A DNA stretch of 64,000 bases from Branchiostoma lanceolatum (GCF_035083965.1 NC_089723.1:2604001-2668000); one strand, 5' to 3'; shown: positions 42,876 through 54,485, counted from the first letter of the stretch. Numbers and translations are program-made. The notes: a model not told the origin generated them from the sequence alone.

Positions 42876-45068
42876 GTACGTCATTCAGTGAAAGAGACTG
42901 CCGCCAATGTGGCGTAATTATCACGGGTTAAACTTTATCTGAGCATCAAGAGGTTCTGGGTTCAAATCCCTGACAGGCCCCGATGTTGTGCCCTCGGGAA
43001 ATGCTCTTTACACAAATTTCCTCACTTTACGTAGGTGAAAATGAGAGGTTAGCTTCGGCTAGAGACTTCCCTCGCATAGCCTACGTTATTAGGGGTCCCG
43101 CATTTGAGAACAATACCTCAAGCACGATAAAAACCCACCACAGTTACCGGGGTCCTTCCCGGTCACAACCACCTCACTCCGGCTGCAAAATGACCACCTC
43201 AAATGGCTGCTTCCGGGCACCTTCCAGGTACGGCGGGAACAGAAGATTGCACTGCCAACATTTACGAATTTTGCCAATTCAGGGCATTTGATTACTATCC
43301 AATTAGTAGAAATATCTTTCAATCAAACGTTACCTCTTACTCATCAAATACAACTTAGCAGAGGTCTCTATATTGCAGAACTTCTGTTAGAGTTAGATGT
43401 GAATCATAGATACAGCATAATGGGAATTAATATTGCATCAGGACTACGGAACCGCAAAACCATAACCCAAGCCTGCCGTTCACGGGTTAGTACTGTACAC
43501 ATAAGCATATTGAAAATAGATAAGTCATGAACCATATGTACATAATGTACAAATAGATAAGTCTTAAACCGTGTGCGAAGCAACATCGTGATGGAAGCAT
43601 TTCTTCATTACTCATCATTGCATCCACCAGGCACTGGACAAGCTCGAGTCGCTGGAGCTTCAGCAAAACAAGCTGGAGCGGATCGACCCGGGGGCGCTGG
43701 ACGGACTGACGGCCCTGGTCACTCTGGACATCTCCCACAACCAGCTGACCAGTCTGCCCGCAGGCGTGTTCGTCAGTTTGACGTCACTACAGGTGCTCAA
43801 GGCTCAGAAGAACGAGATCGTCGAGGTGAGGTCATTGTGATAAGGTCCCATTTGATGAGCACGTCGGCAGAACGTAAGTGATTAAGGTCGTCTTCGCGTA
43901 TTTAAGGTTGATATCTCGTTTATAGGTTCAATTCATTTCGTTGTGTCCAAAGGCATATCTTATGCAACGGTCATAATTATAATTACTCCGATAGTCCGAT
44001 GCAACGTTGACCAAAGAGAACAAAAGAGATTCGGCAGTTATAATAGGTTTAGATAGCAGGTTAATTACCGTATTCGCATAACGTTCTGCCTACGTCCTAA
44101 TTTTACGTACCTTCAATGACGTCGTTTTGGCGTAACGGTTAGGGTGTTTGGCCCAGAACCCAGATGTCCAGGTTCGAGTCCCCTGACATACCATCGATGT
44201 TGTGCCCTTGGGAAAGGCACTTAAGAATTAATTTGCTCACTCCACACAGGTGTTAAAAAGGGTACCTTACTTCGGTTCGGTAAAAGGCGGTTGAAGGAAA
44301 TTGATGGGCTTCGCTTTCCAATAACGTGCCCTCAAAAAGGCTATGGGACAACATTTTACCTTTGCCAATGACCGCTCTTAGTAACTCTATGTTCTTTATA
44401 CTTTTTCATCTTACGTGTCTAATACCTTTCTTCCTTAATGAATATTTCAGTATATAGTCCCATAATTTTCAAAACAGTTAAGTGATCAGCGGTTTATTTT
44501 CTTGAATTTTGTGTTTGTACTGTTAACAAGGCTAGCCGTCTGTAAACGCCTCCGTCAAATTGTACAGCATTACTATGCTGCGGAAGATCATTAAGTTACC
44601 ACAAAATAAGGAAAATGATACATCCTTCCACAGGTAGACATCGAGGCCCTGGCCGGTCTGGAGATGTTACCTCACCTGCAGCACGTTCACCTGGACAACA
44701 ACCGCATCTCTCACCTGCCGTGCGAACACCTGGACGTCGTACCTGAGCGCATCTTCCTCCACTTCAACGGGAACCCACTGCGCTGCGACTGCCTGGACGT
44801 GATCACCAACCCGCCGTGTCTTACCCGAGACAACCTGGTTGCAGAGTGCACGGCGCCGAGACTGCTCGTCGGACAGACGTCTGAACACCTCCATAAGACC
44901 TGTGCAATGTTGTTCTGGTGTTTCTTCGCCTGTGGGTTGTCGTTTCTGATCTTAGGAGCGTCCATGATGTACGCGTTCTCTCGAAAGACTAAGCGCGTCG
45001 TGTGCAACCTCTACAACTGCAAGTTCAGATTCGTGCATCCAAGGAGAGGAAGGACAGCGTGGCAATGA
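42648..45068 (+). CDS. Leucine-rich repeat type I membrane protein (3 exons, 285 aa)
   Basis: Exons 42648-42875, 43631-43825 and 44634-45068 join in phase 0 at GT/AG sites (858 nt). A weak signal peptide (residues 1 to about 20) precedes an LRRNT cap with CDVCRCQQKGAVDC (28-41). About five LRRs follow: SLRLQNNKLTWL, SLELQQNKLERI, TLDISHNQLTSL, VLKAQKNEIVEV, HVHLDNNRISHL. The LRRCT cap starts NPLRCDC (188-194), with its further cysteines up to 231. One transmembrane helix (about 232-256) and a 29-residue basic tail end the protein. The plan resembles GPIb-beta, NGR-like and VLR-like small LRR receptors. Many such genes exist in amphioxus and I cannot name an ortholog. A cell-surface binding role is likely; the ligand is unknown. 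Confidence 0.9.
42906..43150 (+). mobile_element. tRNA-derived SINE in LRR gene intron 1
   Basis: B box GGTTCAAATCCCTGACAGG, core GATGTTGTGCCCTCGGGAAA, 3' part GGGGTCCCGCATTTGAG and AAAAACCCACCACAGTTACC. It matches the copy at 14108-14430. Its 3' end runs into the exon 1 duplicate at CCTTCCCGGT. Confidence 0.75.
43144..43228 (+). CDS. Possible alternative LRR exon (copy of exon 1 end)
   Basis: Behind CCCACCACAG|, the frame reads LPGSFPVTTTSLRLQNDHLK then WLLPGTFQ and ends at CAG|GTACGG, phase 0 at both ends. It would therefore splice in frame between exons 1 and 2. Compared with exon 1 (QNNKLTW), changes fall on variable LRR positions (NDHLKW), and seven of ten differing codons are synonymous. 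The acceptor would come from the SINE. It may equally be a dead copy, so use is unproven. Confidence 0.3.
43631..43825 (+). CDS. LRR gene exon 2 (residues 77-141)
   Basis: Acceptor CATCCACCAG|GCA, donor GTCGAG|GTGAGG, 65 codons. Encodes LRRs 2-4 (ALDKLESLELQQNKL, LTALVTLDISHNQL, LTSLQVLKAQKNEI). Confidence 0.9.
44128..44375 (+). mobile_element. tRNA-derived SINE in LRR gene intron 2
   Basis: A box TGGCGTAACGG, B box GGTTCGAGTCCC, core GATGTTGTGCCCTTGGGAAA, body GTTAAAAAGGGTACCTTACT and ATGGGCTTCGCTTTCC, like 39894-40205. Confidence 0.85.
44634..45068 (+). CDS. LRR gene exon 3 (residues 142-285, stop)
   Basis: Acceptor TTCCACAG|GTA, stop TGA at 45066-45068. Encodes the last LRR, LRRCT, the helix WCFFACGLSFLILGA and the tail NCKFRFVHPRRGRTAWQ. 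The coding end has been amplified downstream. Confidence 0.9.
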   Translation, partial: VDIEALAGLEMLPHLQHVHLDNNRISHLPCEHLDVVPERIFLHFNGNPLRCDCLDVITNPPCLTRDNLVAECTAPRLLVGQTSEHLHKTCAMLFWCFFACGLSFLILGASMMYAFSRKTKRVVCNLYNCKFRFVHPRRGRTAWQ

Positions 45069-46500
45069 GCTGTCATGACTGTGACGTCACTGTGACGTCA
45101 TTCTGCGTCGGCCATGTTGGTGGGCTAAGGAAATAGGAACCTTTTTTTATCTGAGAGATATTTTAAAGAAACAGTTACAACTGCAAGTTCAGATTCGTGC
45201 ATCCAAGGAGACCAAGGTCAGCGTGGCAATGAGCTATCATGACTGTGACGTCATTCTGCGTCGACCATGTTGGTGGGGGTAAAGAAATGGGAACTTTTTT
45301 TAATCTCTAAGTTTTAAAGAAACAACAGCTGCTTGTTCAGATTCGTGCATCCAAGGAGACCAAGGTCTGCGTGGCAATGAGCTGTTTGTAGTCACATGAC
45401 TATGACGTCACTCTGTGACGTTTTTATTCTGCGTCGGCCATGTTGGTGGGCTAAAGAAATGGGAACCTTTTTTATCTGAGAGATGTTTTAAAGAAACAAT
45501 CACAACTGCAAGTTCAGATTCGTGCATCCAAGGAGACCAAGCACGGTCAGCGTGGCAATGAGCTATCATGACTGTGTGACGTCATTCTGCGTCGGCCATG
45601 TTGGCGGGCAAAAAAAATGGGAACTGTTTTTTAATCTCTGAGAGATGTTTTAAAGAAACAACAGCTGCAAGTTCAGATTCGTGCATCCGAGGAGAAGAGG
45701 GTCAGCGTGGCAATGAGCTGTCATGACTGTGACGTCACTGTGACGTCATTCTGCGTCGACCATGTTGGTGGGGTAAAGAAATGGGAACTTTTTTTTAAAT
45801 CTGAGAGATGTTTTAAAGAAACAATAACAACTGCAAGTTCAGATTCGCGCATCCAAGGAGAGGAAGGCCAGCGTGGCAATGATGTAATCTAGCGTCGGCC
45901 ATGTTGGTTGGCCAAGAACGCGTTTGATGTATTCTATCACAGAGTTGCTTTAAATGAACCTGTACAATTGCCGCTTAAGATTCGTACTATGGCAACGAGC
46001 TGCTTGGTGTCACGTCATTCAGTTTCGGGAGATCCCAATACTTCAGCACGTTTTTCCAGAACAGCTTCCCGTGGATGTTTGCTTATTTAGCTAGCATCAA
46101 AATATTGTATGGGTGTGTTTTTCAACTCTAATGCAAGATTACGCTTTGAGGGAAGTCCTCTGCAGGATGTTAAGGTACAATCTAAGCAGGGAAGACAATG
46201 CTGATGACCAAGACGAAGAAACAACCCTTGTCATTTTTGTACATATGTAACTACAGATTCGTACATCCGAGGAAGGCAATGAGCTATTTGCAGTCACGTG
46301 ACTGTGACGTCATTCAGAGTCGGTCATGTTGGTGGGCTAGGAACGCGTGTGATATATTTTATTTGGTGTATGTTTTAAAGGAACATGAACAACTGTAAGT
46401 TCAGATTCGTGAATCCGAGGAGGGCCACGACCTCCTGGCAATGAGCCATATGCAGTCACGTGACAATGACGTAATAGTCAGCCATGTTGGTAGGCTAAGC
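45069..46500 (+). repeat. Minisatellite grown from the 3' end of the LRR gene
   Basis: Eight copies or so (about 45177, 45325, 45505, 45667, 45830, 45970, 46245, 46388; unit about 150-165 bp) of the last codons, stop and flank: AAGTTCAGATTCGTGCATCC, AGCGTGGCAATGAGCT, TGACTGTGACGTCACTGTGA, TGCGTCGGCCATGTTGG, TTTTAAAGAAACA. Five copies still read KFRFVHPRR to AWQ and a stop. Each carries one or two TGACGTCA-type palindromes. Confidence 0.9.
46085..46200 (+). repeat. Direct repeat flanking the LRR gene, right copy
   Basis: See 40960-41075. It interrupts the 3' minisatellite. Confidence 0.6.
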
Positions 46501-47139
46501 TACAAGAACTCGTGTGAGATTTTTTTTATCTGAGAGATGTTTTAATTAAGGTAGCATTTCAAGTAAAGAGGCAATAGACACTGTATCAGTTCTACAATCT
46601 TTCTGTTGTATCATCATACAGGTACTAAATATGTATTGATAACAGCATAAGTCAGTAGAGAAAAGGCCAAACAGAAACCCTATGCAAAACAACAAATTCC
46701 TTGAAACTGTACCCTCAGTGCCTCCTTGGCTGGTACTGCCAAGACTAAGAATGCTTGGCATGTTGTCAGTCATGAGACCATAACACCTGACCCCCAGACA
46801 CTGTTTACTGCTGCTACGGTACAATGGACATACCTGTCCATATCTGTTCTGTCAGAGGCAATGTATTCACACTGTTACGCTGCACTACTGACATTGAATA
46901 AAGATGTAAGCACTATAATAGCATTGTAGCACCTTTCAACAGTTTTCCATGTTCCGATACATGTTCATAATGTTCACTATAGACTAAACTTTGTTTTATA
47001 ACTAGTAGAGCTGTATTCTCACTAGTTCAATGTACTGGCTTTGCAACTACTTTTCAGTATCTTGTACTCTCCCATGTTAATTGTCCTTTCTCATCAGTAT
47101 CTGAGCATTGTCACATATCAATTTTACATGTTTTTGCTC
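46501..47139. other. Intergenic, no feature seen
   Basis: AT-rich stretch between the LRR gene array and the NELFA array. Possible polyadenylation signals (AATAAA near 46898) cannot be assigned to a gene. Confidence 0.35.
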
Positions 47140-48680
47140 ATTTTAATAAGAGAAACATATACAGACACGTGGAACTATATAGAGATCACAAGGTTGGTCT
47201 GCATGTCTTCCATCTCTTAATTCATGCCTTACAGTTGATCTTAAAGGCATTGTAAGATACTGTTGCACTTCTCATAGGAGGTGCAAGATGTTTTCTTTTC
47301 ATTTTTAGAAACTGCACATTGCAGTCCACACAGGGTTGGTCTGGTTTTCTTCAGTCTCTTTCACAGTTGATTGCTGCAGATGAGGAGGTGCAAGATTTTC
47401 TTTTCTTCTGAGAAACTGGACAGAAGTACAGATCACACAGTTGGTCTGTACTTTTTCAGTCTTTTTCACTCTCCTGTATCACAGTTCATGTTAAACATGC
47501 ATTATCAAGATCTTTCCTCTTCCAAGAGTGAGAAACTGGACAGAAATGTTTTGTATTTCATGTTACTTTAAACAGTCATTGTTGGGTATTGCTGCACATC
47601 TTAGAGGATGTTTTCTTTTCTTGTAAGAAACTGGACAGAAGTACAGATCAGACGGTTGGCCTGTATTGCTTCAATCAGTTTCTTCCACTCCCCCGTTTTG
47701 TAGTTCATCTTAAACTGGCATTAGGTACTGCTACACACCTTTAAAGGCATCCAGAGCATTTTATATGGCTTGAAAACTAGAAATATTCTAGCTGCTGTAA
47801 TCTTTATGAAATTGACATTTAATACCACTGTTTACCTCATTTGCGAGATAATTACATGTTAAAAGTCCTGAAAAGCTGCGCGAAAATAAGCTACAAAGTT
47901 ATCCCTTGAGTTTCATGCGCCTAGTGTAATTAGACTGAAACAGAACGCAAACCGATCCCGTAGGACACCATATAGAACCCCCTGTTCTATTTGGAAAACA
48001 TTCTTCAAAACAGCGCTTATAGGACAGGCAGGGTATGTTATCTGGGACAGATTTCTCTCTGTATTGCCATTGGCTCCATGAATGCTCAGGAAAAAAACGA
48101 AATGAAAAAAAAAACATCTCGGGCACAGGGCTTATGTAACACATTGCCAAGTATTTCTAAGTCCGCTAGTGCAGAGTACCGTCTCTTTTGTACTTGTGTG
48201 TGATTCTGGTGTTCAACTGGAACGGTCCATTCTCTGCATGTTCCGGCGACGTGACTTCACGTTCCAAAAATGGATGACAGCGACAGCGCTGACTGCGCTT
48301 GGATTTTCTATCAGTGCTCACCGCACAACGACATCGCATCTTTGCTCTTTGAATGTCGATATGTAATGGTATAATTTTATTGAAACTTATTATGTGTAGA
48401 AATGACAAAAAAATTGAGTTTTTTATTCGAGTTTGAAGCCACATAAAGTGCTCTTGATGCCTTTAAGAAAGTTCAAGAATATCTTTCGTTCTTTTAAGAA
48501 ACTGGACAGAAGAACAGGCCATACAGTTAGCCTGTATTCCTCTTCCATTCCATTTTACATTTTCTTCTTAATTTTGCAGTTCATCAAGAAAAAGCATTGT
48601 CAGAGATTGCTGCACATCTTTAACTTCAAGGAGGTGCAAGATTTTCTTTTCCTTCAAGAAACTGGACAGAAGAAGAAATA
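47140..48680 (-). repeat. Minisatellite-like copies of the NELFA 3' end
   Basis: Beyond the stop at 48685-48687, the block AAGAAACTGGACAGAAG, TACAGATCAGACAGTTGGCC, TGTATT, TTCTTCCACTCCCCCGTTTT and GTAGTTCATCTTAAA recurs at about 47300, 47403, 47625 and 48497, in decreasing quality. These contain the last codons (KKYRPTV, stop) and 3' untranslated sequence. The copy at 47625-47715 is frameshifted. Confidence 0.75.
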
Positions 48681-48684
48681 CAGA

Positions 48685-48912
48685 TCAGACAGTTGGCCTG
48701 TATTTCTTCAGTCTCTTCCACTCCCCCGTTTTGTAGTTCATCTCGAACAGCGTGTCCACAACCATGTTAGCCTCTCCAGTTCCATCCGGTTTGGGCACGG
48801 TCTCTGTGTGTTCGCTCAGCTTGATGGTGACGCTGTCGCCCTGCTGGGGGCATGGGTTCTCCCGTGACCCCGCCATGAAGCCAAGAATCAGTGCCTTTTC
48901 TGGCCGCGTGAC
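48685..48912 (-). CDS. NELFA: NELFA exon 8 (residues 449-523, stop)
   Basis: Acceptor TTTTCTCAAG|GTC, stop TGA at 48687-48685. VTRPEKALILGFMAGSREN to NYKTGEWKRLKKYRPTV. First 50 bases and acceptor copied at 49014-49076. Confidence 0.97.
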   Translation of the reverse strand, partial: VTRPEKALILGFMAGSRENPCPQQGDSVTIKLSEHTETVPKPDGTGEANMVVDTLFEMNYKTGEWKRLKKYRPTV

Positions 48913-51900
48913 CTTGAGAAAAATGGTGAAGAAAATATTCAATGACTCAATTCCTTTGCTAACAATTGTTTTCCTGTTATGTTACGTTATATGCACAAAC
49001 TACATTTTACTTAAGAGACCCCGCCATGAAGCCGAGAATCAGTGCCTTTTCCGGTCGAGTGACCTTGAAAAAAATGAAAGAAACAAGAGTTCAAAGACCC
49101 AATATCTTGGCCAACAATCGTTTTCTCATTATTTATGCAAATCATACCATAGTTGGCGCAATTAACAACATAACCATATCCATCCATAGCAGATAAGTTC
49201 ATTCCTAAGTCATGCCATTTTACCGAGAACACAACCACACTAGTAATGTTTCTCAATTCAGTCTTAGCTTGATGAGAAGCTACATGCACTGGTGATGATA
49301 GCAAAGACAGACCCTTTGTACATGTATATCATGTACAATGTACCTGTGAATTTCCAATTTTGACCAGTGGTATAAACAGTGGACCTCAGCTTTTGATGAT
49401 CCATTCTAAGGGCTGAGCATGCAAGTCAAGTGAGCAACAACAAACTTTTTACTGACGAAAGACAGTGGATGCTGTCTGAAACGTCTGTTTCAAAATTTTA
49501 TCCAGTTGCTTGAGTAATTATTTTTTACGTATCTTACTACCTGGATGTCTAACTTTCATCAACAAACAAACTTATAACCTTTTACTCAAGAGGGGTCCTA
49601 ATCTACCACTCCCCATCCCCAAGCAAAGGTTAGGCTTCAGTTCGTTTAAGAAAGTCTTTCTTGGCATTTTTTCTGACTTTCTATTTTGTCAGATTTTTAA
49701 TAGTATAATCACCTTGTTGGATGTCCTGAACATCTCCTGAGCAGCCAGCATCTGTTCCCGGGTCAGGGACAGGCCCTTCTTCTGCTGGGACTGGGACGCT
49801 GCTGGGGAAGAGACTGCATTGTATTATTTATTTGCACACAAAAGTAAATTTCTTTACGCATCTACACGCATAGATGTTGATGGCTAATCTTTTACTCCAA
49901 CCCAAACAACAAAACTCAATTACAACCTAACCCAACCAACATTGTAACACAGTACACAACACAGACCTCACTCAAATTGTTCCCTTCACTCTATCACTGA
50001 TAGTATCAGTCTTCTTCAAGGTAAATGACTCGTTGTTACAAACTTTAATGTGAATACAGGTTTGAAAGATCACAATTTGCTAAAAGTAACAAGTCATTTA
50101 CTTTCAGAAAGCTGTAGTGACAGTAAAAACAATGTGAGTTTGCTGTGCTGCTGCAACAGAACTCTGACTCTCCACAAATATAAACCTGATGAAGCAGAGG
50201 TTGACTGTGCTGCTGCTGCTGCAGTTGTTAGTTCATACTGCAGGCCTGCAGGTTGATGCAGGGTCGGCTGCTGCAGTTACTGCAGGGTTAGGGTTTGACT
50301 GAGAGCTGTTTATGTGAAAATAAGTAAGAAAGACAACACAAACCTGATGAAGCAGAGGTGGACTGGGCTGCTGCTGCAGCTTGAGGTTCATACTGCAGGC
50401 CTGCAGGTTGCTGCAGGGTGGGCTGCTGCTGCAGGTTTGGCTGCTGCAGTGTTAGGCCTGGACTGAGAACTGTTAATGTACGGATATAAAAGAATACAAA
50501 CCTGATGATGCTGAGGTGGACTGTGCTGCAGCTGCAGCTTGTGGTTCGTACTGCAGGCCTGCAGGCTGCTGCAGGGTTGGCTGCTGCTGCGGTTGCTGCA
50601 GGGTCGGCTGGGCGGAGAACTGCGGGGCTTGCAGTTGCTGTTGGAGTTGTTGCTGCAAGTTCTCTCTGGCTGCAGCCACCGAGTTGGGCACTGCGGAGGA
50701 CAGAGAAGAAAACTTTAGCACTTGAAAGGTAAATGAAGGTTAGACATCCATGTTGTTACATATGCAATATAACAGTTACTCAAGCAACTCAGTAGTTCTG
50801 TGCAAAATCATTCAGTTGCTTGAGAGGCTGCAGCCATCGAATTGGGCACTGCGGAGGACAGAGAAGAAATTTCTGCACTTTTGTATGGATTTCTTGATAC
50901 ATCGATAAAGGTCAGACATCCAGGTGGTTAGATACAGGGTATACAAAATAAGCATTAATCAAGCAACTTGATACAATTACAATATCATCCAGTTGCTTCA
51001 GTGACTGCTATCTTGCATTATTTATTTCTATTATGTTACCAGTTCGAAAAAGAATCAAATGTAAGAGAAAAACAAGACATATATGTAACAGATTTTAACG
51101 CAGTAAATGTCATGACATATGTTTATTTTTGAAAATGACTTGTCACTTGAAATGAAAGTCATGATTATCAAATTTACAAAAAGACCCTTTAAGCTTCACC
51201 AGTACCCTAAAAATATATTTTTGTAACAAAGTACTGACCTGCTGTAGCAGTAGTTTGTGTGGCAGGTGCTGTCCCAGGAGTGTTGGTCCTAAGTGCTGTG
51301 CTCGGTGCATAGGACGGTGCAGTTACTTCTATCGTCGTCACGGGAACTGCATTCTTCTGCGCCGTTGCCGCGGCAGCCAGCAGCCCGGCTGCGTAGTCGG
51401 GCGTTGCCGTGGCAGCATCCTCCTTCTCTTTCTCCTCCTTCATCTTCTGCTTCTCTTGAGTCTCATCCTGCATCCTCTTCCTCCTCTTGGCCTGGCCGCC
51501 CAGCGGCTGCTCCTCAATCTCAAGGAACTTCGCTCCACGCTCGCCCTGGAAAACAAACGTCAGGGTTCTAGCTACTGCATTTTAGCATAACAGGTATATC
51601 AGTAACCACGCTATCATTTGTGACCACCACTCTTAGTACTATTACATTTACTTTTTCAACTAGTGTAATGTTACTTAGCAAGACCTTACTTGTCTGATAA
51701 TGTGAAAAATGTTAGTATGATCCTCCAAACTGACAAAAAGTCCTTCTAATTACATGTGGTTGAAAAGAATTAAGTCTCCTCATGGGTGCCCTAAGGCTTA
51801 TAGTTATAATGTACCTTGTTTCCTTACATTTTCAAAATCTCCTCACTGTGGAAGGACTAAGACCACCTTTCCCACCAGATCAGATTCCAGGAAGATAAGT

Positions 51901-54260
51901 ACAGTAATTAGAAATCTAAATAAAGCACACCTTCCGGGAAGCCGTCATGGCGGCCAGGCGCGCCACGCTGCGCCCTCCCGTAGCAGAGCTACCGTGGAAC
52001 CCGCTGTGACTTGACGCCGTGAACGACTTCGGAATTCCCTTCAGCGGTGTGGTCGTGTCGATCCTACGCCCGACGGAAAGCGTACGCGCCTTTCCGGGAA
52101 TCGGAGTGCTTGGAACCCCCTTCTTCTGCTGTAACGCCGCCTCACTGGATTTCTGTAAGAGTTCTGCACGAAGCGTGGCTGATTTCGGTTTCCGTTTCAA
52201 GGCGAAGTGTTTGACAGGGGGAGGTTGTTGGCCGAGCATGGCGTTCAGCGCGTTCCTGTTCAGGTATTTACACTCCAGAGGGAGGAGGGACGAGGTGTCC
52301 ACCTGTAAGAAGGGTGAAAATCACATTGTAAAATTGCTAGTTGTAAACAGCAACGCTTAGTACTGTAAGCTCTTCGCCGCAAACTTAAGGCCGCCGCAAA
52401 CTTTTCTGCCTTCACAGTATTGGCTGTCAAGTTGTTTTTTGCCCTCCTACCCCCTTGTCTACTATTGTCTCAAACGCGAACTCAAAACCACATGAACTTA
52501 AATGCATTTATAGTATATCAGAGACAAAGCCACCTAGCGTTCAAATGTAAATACTGTTGATTGGGCATGTAAAATTTGTGTTTGAGGACAGCCATACCTC
52601 GAGCACATAAAAATAACCACCACACTTATCAAAAAAGAGTAGGGGTCCTTCCCGGTGTGAGTGGATCAAATAAATCTGTACTATTTGCAGCCTGTACTGT
52701 TCATCAGTACAAACCTGGTGTGTTAGAGGAGAGCCACACCTCAAGCACGTAAAAGAACCCACTACACTTATCGAAAAGCGTTGGGGTCCTTCCCAGTGTG
52801 AGCGGATCAAATGAATCTGTCTGTATATGCAGCTTGTACTGTTTAATACAAACCTGGTGACTTATGCCTAAAGGTATATATCCTCCCTGGCAAAATTGGC
52901 ATTTTGACTTTCCATTGTTTTCTCAATAATGAATTAAGAAAGAACTGCTGAAGAATAGGGAATGCAATACATGTAACGTTACAAGCAAAAACAAACAGAC
53001 CTCTGACACAGGGCCCCTTAGGTTCTCCACCGTGTCCCCGTACACAGACTGGCTGTCCTCCATGTGCGTGTTGAGGGCGCCGGATTTGGGGTAGGACCGC
53101 ACGACGTCGGCGATCATCCGCACCCATGCATCGTCATCCTGTAGCGCCTGGGAGATCACGTGTTCCACAGAGGCAGAGGATTCTGGGGGACGAGTTTAGG
53201 AAAATAGTTGAAATTACACATCGTTGTGGAATAAAGATAGCTTCTATCAGGCTCCGCGGATAGCTGGTAAAATACTTGTAGTGAAAATTGGCTAAATAGA
53301 ATGAATAATACTAATAGTATGCTAAGGGAGTTGGCTGCAAAGGGAGGGCCCAAAATGCTATATTGGACCCTCTCTCCGTAGCTGACTTCCTTAGCATACT
53401 ATTCACTCTATTTAGCCAATTTCTACTATTTTTCCAGCCTTCCGCGGAGCCTTGTAGAGGCTAGAATAAAGAGGCTTAAAGCAACCAGCTTGAAGCAAGC
53501 AGATTATTAATCAAAATTTAGTCTCCCTGTAAGGTCTGGAAGATCACATGTTCTGCAGTGGCAGATGATTCTGGGGGAAGAGTTTCGGAAAAATTAATAT
53601 AAAGGAATATTTGTGTTATACATCATCCTGTAACAAAGAGATTTTTACAGAGTAGCTGAGAAGGCTCTGCCCGGTCACGAAAATTACTACTAGTAATTTT
53701 AATTGATAGTTCTGTCTTGTGGACTTTTGAAGCTTAAAGTTAACCTCCTTAAACAAATTTAAGAATAAGAAACAAGTTCCCTGCCCACCTTGCAGCTGTC
53801 GTCTGGGCAGATGCACCAGTGCCAGCAGCAGCTTCAGTTTCACGGGAACCTGAGAATAATCAGAGAACACTATTAGATGGACAATGTATGACTACTAGTA
53901 GTACTGTAGAATGACAAGCAGAAGAATGACAGAAGGCTTATCATGAAGTTGTTATTTTTCAAGGGCAAAATAATGTTAAGATTTACATTTAGCCAACTAC
54001 CTTGGCTGCCATAATTTTTACATTTCCATACAGAGATAGAGACACACACGCACATGCACGAACATACATACACACAAACACACACACATTAGTAGTAATA
54101 GTACACACTACACACACACAAACATGCACACACACACACACACTTACACACACCAAGGAGGTTTATCAAACATCATTGCACACTCACACATACACGAACA
54201 CAGTGTGTGGGAGAGAGAGAGAGAGAGAGACAGAGAGAGAGAGGGAGAGACAGGGAGAGA

Positions 54261-54306
<46 letters not shown>

Positions 54307-54407
54307 GAGAGGGAGAGAGGGAGAGAGGGAGAGAGAGGGAGAGAGAGGGAGAGACAGGGAGAGAGAGAGAGAGAGACAGAGAGACAGAGAGAGAGAGGGA
54401 GAGAGAG

Positions 54408-54485
<78 letters not shown>

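Noticed and set aside
43089..43322. Minus-strand frame over the SINE and the exon 1 copy
   Set aside because: Antisense to the LRR-like copy, with no features.
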